Part shown: one piece after another, positions 50,606-57,035 of the stretch
Layout of the letters: each line of letters starts with the position of its first letter
How positions within the stretch are numbered: position 1 is the stretch's first letter
Origin: Gemmatimonadota bacterium
GTDB lineage: Bacteria > Latescibacterota > UBA2968 > UBA8231
Direction: 5' to 3'
Assembly (NCBI GenBank): GCA_018660835.1
Contig: JABJJN010000069.1
Span: 1-57,035 of the forward strand
DNA: 57,035 nucleotides
Made by a program: the position numbers and the translations under genes
The notes under the pieces: model-generated
Told to the model about the DNA's origin: nothing
Database searches by the model: none
Seen by the model: the letters and a program-made list of their open reading frames with translations, nothing else

Positions 50606-51747
50606 CCTCCGATCAGGAACCTATCGGCACTGCCGTCAGTGACATCGACACACCCGTGTTGCTATGCGATCTCGACGCGCTCGAGCACAACATTCAGAAA
50701 CTCTCCGAGCACTTTGCCCAGGCGGGCAAGCGACTGCGCCCACATACGAAATCACACAAGACACCTGCCATCGCCAACATGCAGATGGCAGCGGGCGCCA
50801 TTGGTGTGACCTGTGCCAAACTGGGCGAAGCCGAAGTAATGGCAGACGCCGGAATCGATGATATCCTTATTGCCAATGAGGTCATCGGTCGCCGCAAAAT
50901 CGAACGTCTGATGGCACTGGCTCGCAGGTGCGACATCATGGTCGCCGTCGATCATCCGGATAACCTCGATGACCTCGAGCAGGCGGCGGCAGCGGCCGGT
51001 GTGCAACCACGCGTATTGGTGGAAGTCAATATTGGCCACAATCGGTGTGGTGTGGATGCCGACTCGGCCGACGTCGTCGATTTGTGTCGTGAGGCGGCGA
51101 ATGCGAAACACCTGCGATTCACTGGCATCATGGGATACCAGGGGCACGTTGTCGATCTGGAAGACAAGAAAGCTCGCGAGACAGGCGCCAACGAATGCCT
51201 GCAACGCCTTAGTTCCTGTGTCGCCCGAGTTCGTGAGGCAGGCATTGAAGTGGAGATCGTCAGCACCTCCGCCACGGGCGACTACTACATCTCCACGACA
51301 TACGACACGGTGACAGAAGTACAGGCCGGATCGTACGCCCTCATGGACGCAGCCTATGGACGTCTTGATCTTGGCTTCCAACATGCCCTGTCTGTATTGA
51401 CCACCGTCACGAGTCGTCCTGCAGAAGACCAGGTGATCACGGACGCGGGCCTCAAGAGTGTGACACCCGAGCATGGTATGCCCGATGTACGCCTGCCGTC
51501 CAAAGAGGGAATCGATGTGGGCTGGGATCCGAAAGGCCTGCGTTTTCTCGAGTGCCATGCTCTGTCCGAGGAACACGGACGTCTGCAATCGGTCGATGGT
51601 CCCTGCCATCTCGAGGTCGGTGATCTCATCGAATTCATACCGGGACACGGCTGCACGACAATGAATCTTCATGACTACATCTATGCCGTGCGCAATGGCC
51701 GCCTTGAGGCGATCTGGCCTATTGCGGCACGTGGAAAGGTCCGCTGA
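50599..51747 (+). CDS. DSD1-type PLP enzyme (alanine-racemase fold; D-threonine aldolase/D-serine dehydratase-like)
   Basis: Fold-type III PLP enzyme, 382 residues. Seen: the N-terminal IDTPVLLCDLDALEHNI, PLP Lys in RPHTKSHKTP, LVEVNIGHNRCG, and a C-terminal zinc-type site FIPGHGCTTMNLHD (His, Cys, His). The family includes D-threonine aldolases and D-serine dehydratases acting on D-beta-hydroxy amino acids. Starts with TTG overlapping the LarA-like stop. It shares the run with dehydrogenases that could use the resulting aldehyde or keto acid; inference. Confidence 0.85.
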   Translation: MVTSDQEPIGTAVSDIDTPVLLCDLDALEHNIQKLSEHFAQAGKRLRPHTKSHKTPAIANMQMAAGAIGVTCAKLGEAEVMADAGIDDILIANEVIGRRKIERLMALARRCDIMVAVDHPDNLDDLEQAAAAAGVQPRVLVEVNIGHNRCGVDADSADVVDLCREAANAKHLRFTGIMGYQGHVVDLEDKKARETGANECLQRLSSCVARVREAGIEVEIVSTSATGDYYISTTYDTVTEVQAGSYALMDAAYGRLDLGFQHALSVLTTVTSRPAEDQVITDAGLKSVTPEHGMPDVRLPSKEGIDVGWDPKGLRFLECHALSEEHGRLQSVDGPCHLEVGDLIEFIPGHGCTTMNLHDYIYAVRNGRLEAIWPIAARGKVR

Positions 51748-52868
51748 TGACCAGCACAGTCCAGGCCGCCGTGATGACGGCACCAGGCCAGATCGAGATG
51801 CGTGAATTCCCTCGGCCCACCATCGCTGATGATGAAATCCTGCTCAGGGTTGAACGCACCGGCATCTGTGGCAGTGACAAACACATGTATGCCGGTCATA
51901 TGCCGCTACAGTTTCCCATCATTCCGGGGCACGAACTTGTGGGTGTCATCGAGGAGTTGGGATCCCGCGCCCACGAGGAAATGGCCATTGTCGGCGGTCC
52001 CCTGTCAGAGGGTGATCGGATCACGACGACCCCCAGTTCGCAAGCCTGTGGCAAGTGCTGGTATTGTCTGCATCAGCCGCAACGGCCTACCCTGTGTGCC
52101 AATCGCTACGTCCATGGATTTGTTTCCAGCGATGTCGCTCCGACCCCGCGCGGTGGCTTCGCCGAGGTGATGCATCTGGCGAATCGGTCGTGGATCTTCA
52201 AGATCCCCGATGGTTTGTCGAGCGAACACGCTGTGCTGACCGAACCGGCTGCCGTGGCGACGCGTGCCGTAGAGCGCGCCTTTGGTCCGGGTCTCCCCCA
52301 TATCGGTGAAGGTCTGGGGATGGACAAGTCTGTGCTGGTCCTGGGCGCAGGCCCCATTGGTCAACTCGTCGTCGCCGCCCTCGCCCACGTCGGTGTCGAC
52401 CGCATCATCGCCACAGACCTGTCTGCATCGCGGCTGGACATGGCCAAGAAGATGGGGGCCCACCACACACTGGATGCAGGCGCGCCCCTGGAAGAACGAC
52501 TGGAGGCCGCCAAAGCCCTGACCGAGGGTGTGGGACCTGACATCGTCATAGAAACGGCAGGCGTCCCCATCGTCTTCAAGGAATCTCTTGACTACGTTCG
52601 CCGTGGCGGCATCGTTGTTGAGGTCGGACACTTTACCGATCCGGGCGGTGTCGACATCCACCCGAATGTCATCTGCTTTAAGGATCTCGACATTCGCGGC
52701 ATGTGGGCTTATCCGGCGATCCAGTTCAAGACGGCTTTGTCCTTCCTGAAGAACACACAGGCACCTCTCGATGATTTCATCACCCATCGAGTCGGCTTGG
52801 CGCAGACGGAAGAAGGCATCCAGATCACAGGCAGCGAAGGGTCGATGAAGGTCGTCGTCGAACCATGA
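51747..52868 (+). CDS. Zinc-dependent medium-chain dehydrogenase (threonine/sorbitol dehydrogenase-like)
   Basis: MDR-family alcohol/polyol dehydrogenase, 373 residues. Seen: catalytic zinc ligands GICGSDKHMYAG and GHELVGVIEE, structural-zinc-type cysteines in CGKCWYC followed by LCANRYV, and the NAD loop VLVLGAGPIGQLVVAAL. Substitution on a short acidic insert (SRAHEEMAIVGGPLSEGDR) is a family-typical variation. TGATG coupling with the DSD1-like gene. Substrate unknown; could oxidise a hydroxyl of the compound treated by the neighbours. Confidence 0.9.
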   Translation: MTSTVQAAVMTAPGQIEMREFPRPTIADDEILLRVERTGICGSDKHMYAGHMPLQFPIIPGHELVGVIEELGSRAHEEMAIVGGPLSEGDRITTTPSSQACGKCWYCLHQPQRPTLCANRYVHGFVSSDVAPTPRGGFAEVMHLANRSWIFKIPDGLSSEHAVLTEPAAVATRAVERAFGPGLPHIGEGLGMDKSVLVLGAGPIGQLVVAALAHVGVDRIIATDLSASRLDMAKKMGAHHTLDAGAPLEERLEAAKALTEGVGPDIVIETAGVPIVFKESLDYVRRGGIVVEVGHFTDPGGVDIHPNVICFKDLDIRGMWAYPAIQFKTALSFLKNTQAPLDDFITHRVGLAQTEEGIQITGSEGSMKVVVEP

Positions 52869-52890
52869 GTGATCAGGCCATGAGCATCAG

Positions 52891-53733
52891 ATGAATAGCG
52901 GCCAGGCAAACAGCGGGCGCCAACGTCTGACGTCGCAGCAGAAAGCCCAGTTCCAGGAACAGGGCTTTCTCACAGATCTGCCGTCCGTGTTTTCCAAAAC
53001 GGAAGTGGCAGATCTCAACAGTGGCTTCGCACAACTGTGTGATTTGCTGGATGCGGGTGAGGACAGCAAAGAGATCCGCGAATGGCATGAGTCGAGTCTG
53101 TGGCTCTTCGACATCTGTCGTCACGAGCAGATTCTCGACTATGTCGAAGATGTCCTTGGTCCCGACTTCTATCTGTGGGCATCCAACTATTTTGCCAAGG
53201 AGCCCAACTCACCATCCACCGTTGGTTGGCATCAGGACGGCTTCTACTGGCCCTTGAGTCCACATCACTCTGTCACCGTATGGATCGCCTGTACTGACTC
53301 AGACGAGTCGAATGGCGCAATGGAAGTCATCCCGGGCACGCACCAGACAGGATTGATCAAACATCAGCGCTCGACAGATACCGAATCCGTGTTGACTCTC
53401 GAGCTCGAAAAGGGATCGGTCCGCACCGACGAGGCGGTACCCATCGCCCTGAAGGCTGGAGAGATCTCCCTTCATGATGACCGTATCATCCACGGATCGC
53501 CGGGTAACCTGTCGAGTCGGCCACGCGTTGGGCTGACAGTACGGTATTCCGGTACGCAGGTGAAGTGCGATCTGTCCGTGAACCCCCACTTCAAGAGCTA
53601 CCTCATGCGTGGCCAGGATACGTATCAGCACAATCCGGTCGGTGACGTGCCAACCCAGACTTTCGCGCGCCTCGTGCGCCAGCACCTGAGTATTGAAGAA
53701 GCCGATCAGGACGAATGGCACGAGCGGAGTTGA
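52891..53733 (+). CDS. Phytanoyl-CoA dioxygenase (PhyH) family protein
   Basis: Non-heme Fe(II)/2-oxoglutarate dioxygenase, 280 residues. Seen: the metal His-x-Asp in WHQDGFYW, LSPHHSVTVWIACTDSDESNGAMEVIPGTH, the second His in SLHDDRIIHGSPGN and the 2-oxoglutarate Arg in SSRPRVGLTVRY. The fold is complete. Members hydroxylate very diverse small molecules. It ends the plus-strand run and converges on the ACP gene, 19 bases away. Probable substrate is a product of the upstream dehydrogenases; unknown. Confidence 0.88.
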   Translation: MNSGQANSGRQRLTSQQKAQFQEQGFLTDLPSVFSKTEVADLNSGFAQLCDLLDAGEDSKEIREWHESSLWLFDICRHEQILDYVEDVLGPDFYLWASNYFAKEPNSPSTVGWHQDGFYWPLSPHHSVTVWIACTDSDESNGAMEVIPGTHQTGLIKHQRSTDTESVLTLELEKGSVRTDEAVPIALKAGEISLHDDRIIHGSPGNLSSRPRVGLTVRYSGTQVKCDLSVNPHFKSYLMRGQDTYQHNPVGDVPTQTFARLVRQHLSIEEADQDEWHERS

Positions 53734-53752
53734 AAACACGGCCGCTTCAGAT

Positions 53753-54028
53753 TCAGCGCCTGACGACGCTCAACTGCATTTCAACATACGACCTCAGACT
53801 CCCCACCGAATAAAGCAGTTCTTCCGTCAGATCCTCATCTGGGATATCGAAGTCGAAGGTTCTTTCGATGGCGTCGATGATTTCGAGAGAACCGATGGAA
53901 TCGAAGTCATCTTCGGCAAAGAGCGGTTCATCGTCGCTGAGTTCACCTGGGTCGATGCTGAGGCGTAAACGCTCCACGATGAGCTCCCGGACTCGCTGAC
54001 CAATGTTCTCAGTTATGTCCTGGCTCAT
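53753..54028 (-). CDS. Acyl carrier protein
   Basis: 91-residue ACP. Seen: four-helix pattern with the phosphopantetheine serine at Ser44 in DFDSIGSLEIIDAIE, written DSI rather than the common DSL, and an acidic surface (DPGELSDDEPLF). It overlaps the upstream protease gene by ATGA and is the last gene of the minus-strand operon. There is no fatty-acid or polyketide gene nearby, so it is probably a dedicated carrier for the peptide-maturation locus, as the acyl carrier-related protein of certain clostridial peptide systems (from memory, unverified). Confidence 0.9.
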   Translation of the reverse strand: MSQDITENIGQRVRELIVERLRLSIDPGELSDDEPLFAEDDFDSIGSLEIIDAIERTFDFDIPDEDLTEELLYSVGSLRSYVEMQLSVVRR

Positions 54029-55878
54029 GCGGCCCGCTTCGATTGACTCGGACAGAAGGCGGACACCACGAGCTTCGTCAGTCTGAGGATGTCACCAGAT
54101 TCACCGATGCAGAACGCGGGCAGTTGATGGGTCTGGGCCAGCCGCTCGAGATGCATCTGCTGGTTGGCCTTGTTGGGGGTAGACGTCTTCAGCCACGATC
54201 GCCCGTGACGAATTTCGGCACTTCTCTGCTGGTCGCTGATGGCCAAGGACAGCACACGCGTCTGCGCCAGCGACTCAAGGGTTGCTATGGTGGCGCGGAC
54301 GTAGTCGTCATCGTCCGTCGCATTCACGACGAGGATGCAGGCATCGGGCTTGGTACCCAGCAGGAAAGCGAGCGAGGGAAGTGTGAGTGTGCGCGGATCG
54401 TGGACATCATAAGGGACGGTCCCCGACTGGGATCCGGCGATGATGAGATCATGTTGGCTTTCACTACACAATCGTCGCATGCGCCGATCGAGATAGTCAG
54501 GCCAATGCTGCAAAGCCAGATCAACCTGTGATCCGTATCCCATGGGAAATGACACGTCGAGGCCAAACAACTCGGCGTGATGCTCCGTGCCCACTTGAGC
54601 GACGCGGTAGCCCTCCTGCATCAGACTGCGGCGCAGGGCCAACTGGAGTGTGAACTTTCCCTGCGACGAGCTCGTGCCAAAGACGCCGAGGACGGGGCGA
54701 TCAACGCATGCCGCTTGGGGCATGCGCAAGACTCTTTTCGCCTCCTCCATGCTCAGCCGCGGCGAATGCAGCGACAGTCCTTGTTCACGGGCCCGCTTGT
54801 GCAGATCCGGGTAACGAACGGGATCGACAGACTCAAAGCTGAAGACGCTGGCCTTGGCGTCTAATGCATGAGTCACGGCGTCGCGCAGAGCGTCGCGGCC
54901 CTGCAGGTCGCCAAGTTTCCCCGTGTAGCCTAGAACGAGCACATCCGCCCCTTCGAGAGCGTTGGGCAGACTCGCAGAAATGGTTACACCCATGGGCGAT
55001 TGTCTCAGAACCTCACCTGCATCTTGTCCAACACACCGCCTTCCTGGTGGATCTGCAACCCCGACAATCTCGAAGGCGAGCAGATCTCTGAATCGAACGA
55101 GTGAGTGCATCTCCTTCGTGAACGGATAGAGAGCCGCCCGCGCGCCGATGGGTTTGGTAGAGGTTGGTTGTTCTGGCGCTGTGGCATCGGGTTGTACTTG
55201 TGTGGCAATTCTTCCAAGCAACTCGTGGATGTTGGGCACGATGGGCGATGTACTCTCGGCCAGCAACCGAGTGATTCGCGCCGTCACCCGGGGAGCAGCG
55301 AAACTGCTACCCGCAATCATACGATCCTCCCCCTGACGCCAGCGCACCCGTTGGCGGTCGCCGCGGGCGACACACTGAATCGGATGATTGGGTCGATAGA
55401 TGATTTCGTCTTCGCCGACCAGACTTGCACCAGACACGCCGATCGTCGCATCGCAGTGCGCCGGGAAACTGACAAGCCCGTCGTTGTGCACCGCCGCAAT
55501 GATGATCAGCCCTGCGGCGTTGGCTTTGGTGCAAATCCTTTCGAGCGCGGCCCGTTGTGAAGAGTCAGTGGTTCCAAGACTGATACTCACGACGTGAATA
55601 GCTTTCTCAATACACCACTCAATCGCTTGAATCAGCGCTTCAGGCTCGAAGGAACCATGCTCATCGGTGATGGCGAGGGAGCTGATCTGGGCGGACGGAG
55701 CGAGTCGCCCGATCAGCTCAACGCAGGCCGTGCCGTGGCCGATCGGATCGGTGAGACAACGGCCAAAACCGAACCGACCCGATTGACGCTTGATACGTAG
55801 AGAGTGATGTAGTTGGGCATGGCGCAGACTGAGAGGATCTGCGCCACTGTCAATGACTGCGACCTTGATGTTGGGCAT
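54025..55878 (-). CDS. Cytoplasmic subtilisin-like (S8) protease fused to a P-loop domain
   Basis: 617 residues. N-terminal ~200: S8 catalytic triad Asp10 (VIDSG), His48 (GHGTACVELIG) and Ser192 (GSSFAAP), oxyanion Asn132 (VHNDG). No signal peptide or prodomain, so the protease works in the cytoplasm. From about residue 260: a second unit with VGVADPPGRRCVGQDAGEVL, then at 399-408 a glycine/serine-rich loop VFGTSSSQGKFTLQ like a DUF1611-type P-loop NTPase, followed by GSQSGTVPYDV and ILVVNATDDDDYV. I know of no common protein with both. Neighbouring peptide gene and ACP suggest a maturation protease for that peptide; the NTPase half could activate or ligate. Inference. Confidence 0.8.
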   Translation of the reverse strand: MPNIKVAVIDSGADPLSLRHAQLHHSLRIKRQSGRFGFGRCLTDPIGHGTACVELIGRLAPSAQISSLAITDEHGSFEPEALIQAIEWCIEKAIHVVSISLGTTDSSQRAALERICTKANAAGLIIIAAVHNDGLVSFPAHCDATIGVSGASLVGEDEIIYRPNHPIQCVARGDRQRVRWRQGEDRMIAGSSFAAPRVTARITRLLAESTSPIVPNIHELLGRIATQVQPDATAPEQPTSTKPIGARAALYPFTKEMHSLVRFRDLLAFEIVGVADPPGRRCVGQDAGEVLRQSPMGVTISASLPNALEGADVLVLGYTGKLGDLQGRDALRDAVTHALDAKASVFSFESVDPVRYPDLHKRAREQGLSLHSPRLSMEEAKRVLRMPQAACVDRPVLGVFGTSSSQGKFTLQLALRRSLMQEGYRVAQVGTEHHAELFGLDVSFPMGYGSQVDLALQHWPDYLDRRMRRLCSESQHDLIIAGSQSGTVPYDVHDPRTLTLPSLAFLLGTKPDACILVVNATDDDDYVRATIATLESLAQTRVLSLAISDQQRSAEIRHGRSWLKTSTPNKANQQMHLERLAQTHQLPAFCIGESGDILRLTKLVVSAFCPSQSKRAA

Positions 55879-55970
55879 AGAGGATGCCTAACCCTGGAGA
55901 GGAGAGATGCTCACGGCGAGGTGATTGGGGAGTTACCGGGTGCTACGGGTGTTCAGTGCTGTACGAATCG

Positions 55971-55994
55971 AGTGGGGGCGCCTCAGCCCCCTCT
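55971..55994. terminator. Stem-loop at the stop codon of the peptide gene
   Basis: GGGGGC (55974-55979) pairs with GCCCCC (55986-55991) around GCCTCA, with the peptide gene's TGA in the loop. There is no U tract, so it is more probably an attenuator or mRNA-processing/stability site allowing more peptide than protease. Confidence 0.5.
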
Positions 55995-56381
55995 GGTATT
56001 GTCGATGCGAGTGGATTCAGTGGACGTCGAGCTGCCTGATGTTTGCACAGTCCGATTGCCACTGGAAGTGATGATGATACGTGGGCCTGGATTGGTGATG
56101 TGGGTAGCCGAGACTGCAACAACTGGCCCATTGTTTCCGACCTGACCACCGACGGTTAAATTGAAATTTTCGTCAATTGTGGCGGTAAGGCTGACGCCAG
56201 GAATACCGATGCCTACACCGCCACTCACGATACCACGGTCACTTCCGTGAGTATTGCTCAGGTCGTGGCAGGTGCCGCAAGAGCCCATGACTGTCGAAGT
56301 GGAATCAATCATGAGATGTTCATGTTGATACAGTTCGCCGTGATTCTTGACTGCCTGCTGTGGCTTTTCGAGCAGATTCAA
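55983..56381 (-). CDS. Small peptide gene, candidate precursor of a matured peptide
   Basis: 132 residues from a TTG at 56381 with GGAG seven bases before it (the open frame extends much further upstream but lies inside the CPBP gene). Leader-like residues 1-30 are charged (LLEKPQQAVKNHGELYQHE), then MGSCGTCHDLSN with a CxxC (Cys35, Cys38), then about 80 residues rich in Gly, Ser, Thr, Asn and Val in alternating, strand-like order (GVGIGIPGVSLTATID... LTVGGQVGNNGPVVAVSATHI) and a Ser/Thr tail ending RGG. No known family. Position between CPBP protease and S8 protease, in one direction, supports a precursor role. Confidence 0.6.
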   Translation of the reverse strand: MNLLEKPQQAVKNHGELYQHEHLMIDSTSTVMGSCGTCHDLSNTHGSDRGIVSGGVGIGIPGVSLTATIDENFNLTVGGQVGNNGPVVAVSATHITNPGPRIIITSSGNRTVQTSGSSTSTESTRIDNTRGG

Positions 56382-56422
56382 GGGAGATCTCCAGGAAATA
56401 CCATGAGCATCTCTCCATAGAG

Positions 56423-57022
56423 CTAGAGATTGGCAAGGATTGCCTGAGTTGTGTTGAAGCACACATGAGCCCAGGCGGCCGGCACAGCCGACTTCGTTCG
56501 GTGAGTGAGGATGGTGTAGAGGGCACCGCCTGAGAGGAGACCGATCAGTCGTGGTACATGCCAATCGAGATAGAGTTGAGGGTGCCAGACCACGAAGGCG
56601 GCGATGCAAATTGCACCTGAGAGCAAGGGGGACATCAGCCGCTTTCCGATCCTGAACAGAAAGCCACGAAAGAATGCTTCCTCACCCACTGCCGCGAGCC
56701 CCATGATGAGGATCATTAGCGGAACCCCGAAAGGAGAGGGTGCCCCGGTCATCCCGCGATAGGTGAGATAGTTTGGCTCGCCAATCCACCAGTACAGAAA
56801 ATAAAGAGTCAGACCGTAAGGAATCCCGATCTGAATCCCGGTTCGGGCCAATTGACTACCGGGCAATGTGGGGCGCTCGACCAACCCATACCTGCGAGCA
56901 ACCAGCAACGCCACGGAGAGAAGAAACAATTCGGAGATTACTACGAATGAGTAGTTGGCCAGGATGACACCAACTTCACCGGCGCCCGGATGAGTCAGGG
57001 AGAGCTCAGCGAACCAGTGCAC
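56423..57022 (-). CDS. CPBP-family (CAAX-type) intramembrane metalloprotease
   Basis: Multi-pass membrane protein, 199 residues from a GTG at 57022. Seen: motif I GEEAFFRGFLF (EExxxR), motif II region AFVVWHP, motif III AAWAHVCFN (His-x3-Asn), with five to six hydrophobic helices. CPBP proteases process or give immunity to bacteriocins and other small peptides in several systems. The GTG is only 13 bases from the window end and the frame stays open to the edge, so the true start may be further out. Ends 41 bases before the peptide gene; probably the same operon. Confidence 0.8.
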   Translation of the reverse strand: MHWFAELSLTHPGAGEVGVILANYSFVVISELFLLSVALLVARRYGLVERPTLPGSQLARTGIQIGIPYGLTLYFLYWWIGEPNYLTYRGMTGAPSPFGVPLMILIMGLAAVGEEAFFRGFLFRIGKRLMSPLLSGAICIAAFVVWHPQLYLDWHVPRLIGLLSGGALYTILTHRTKSAVPAAWAHVCFNTTQAILANL

Positions 57023-57035
57023 TAGTCGCAGCCCC

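Noticed and set aside
50752..51783. 343-codon open frame antisense to the DSD1-like gene
   Set aside because: The plus strand carries the full PLP enzyme. The antisense frame has no recognisable motif.
52005..52787. 260-codon open frame antisense to the medium-chain dehydrogenase
   Set aside because: Overlaps a clear dehydrogenase with zinc ligands on the other strand.
56382..56609. Upstream extension of the peptide gene frame
   Set aside because: This part lies within the CPBP protease gene in another frame and reads as nonsense; the TTG at 56381 has a ribosome site.
1..57035. tRNA, rRNA or insertion sequence genes
   Set aside because: I scanned for T-loop-like motifs, transposase features and terminal inverted repeats by eye and found none; a dedicated RNA search could still find something subtle.

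Overview
The window is about 57 kb of GC-rich (by eye), gene-dense bacterial chromosome with no rRNA, tRNA, insertion sequence or CRISPR array that I can recognise. It suggests a Gram-negative, menaquinone-using bacterium: a TolC-family outer-membrane channel, a lipoprotein with a lipobox, an outer-membrane-like beta-barrel protein, a short Bacteroidetes-style primary-type sigma factor, sigma-54 regulation, a fliG gene and the futalosine route to menaquinone. The mix of phytanoyl-CoA dioxygenase, LarA-like, DSD1-like and dehydrogenase genes is reminiscent of uncultured marine or sponge-associated lineages (Latescibacterota, Poribacteria and relatives). This is a low-confidence guess, because no phylogenetic marker in the window settles it.

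Left part (46-13037, mostly minus strand). A surface-glycan cluster with two FlaA1/CapD-type nucleotide-sugar dehydratases, two NAD-dependent epimerases, a GT4 glycosyltransferase, a thioredoxin, an SqdB-like (UDP-sulfoquinovose synthase-like) enzyme with a Cys-rich N-terminal extension, an alkaline-phosphatase-superfamily phosphodiesterase and a sulfotransferase. The genes from 13037 to 6122 are translationally coupled. I infer a sulfated and/or sulfonated glycan. A divergent TolC gene, comF and a small GntR regulator interrupt the cluster; 5051-5709 is a gene-poor gap.

Middle-left (13172-23721). A DksA/TraR-like zinc-finger gene coupled to a UVR-motif protein, a HEAT-repeat lipoprotein, an Mrp/ApbC ATPase, a LOG-family protein with a pentapeptide-repeat charged N terminus, an M23 peptidase coupled to a metallophosphoesterase, an rRNA methyltransferase coupled to a GH113-like glycosidase, and two very small genes closed by a strong terminator.

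Middle (23740-31332, minus). A menaquinone operon: menG, mqnE, mqnC, mqnA, mqnP and a ubiX/mqnM-type flavin prenyltransferase, with a YjhG/YagF-type D-xylonate dehydratase inserted. Good sigma-70 promoters lie before menG and mqnE.

Middle-right (31462-43066). Nitrogen/sigma-54 regulation: an NtrB/NtrC-like pair, a sigma-54 promoter before a PTS EIIA gene, a primary-type sigma factor, a LOG gene, fliG with a second UVR-motif paralogue, a NifA-like activator, and a sigma-54 promoter in front of amtB-glnK, followed by an outer-membrane-like protein.

Right (43125-53733, plus). Tetrapyrrole genes (hemC and a cobA-hemD fusion) lead into an AIR-synthase-like protein, a HAD phosphatase and a run of hydroxy-acid, amino-acid and alcohol enzymes ending with a phytanoyl-CoA dioxygenase.

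Far right (53753-57022, minus). The most unusual locus: a CPBP membrane protease, a small peptide gene with a CxxC and a Gly/Ser/Thr/Asn-rich tail, a cytoplasmic subtilisin-like protease fused to a P-loop domain, and an acyl carrier protein. This looks like an undescribed peptide-maturation (RiPP-like) system and it may continue past the window edge.
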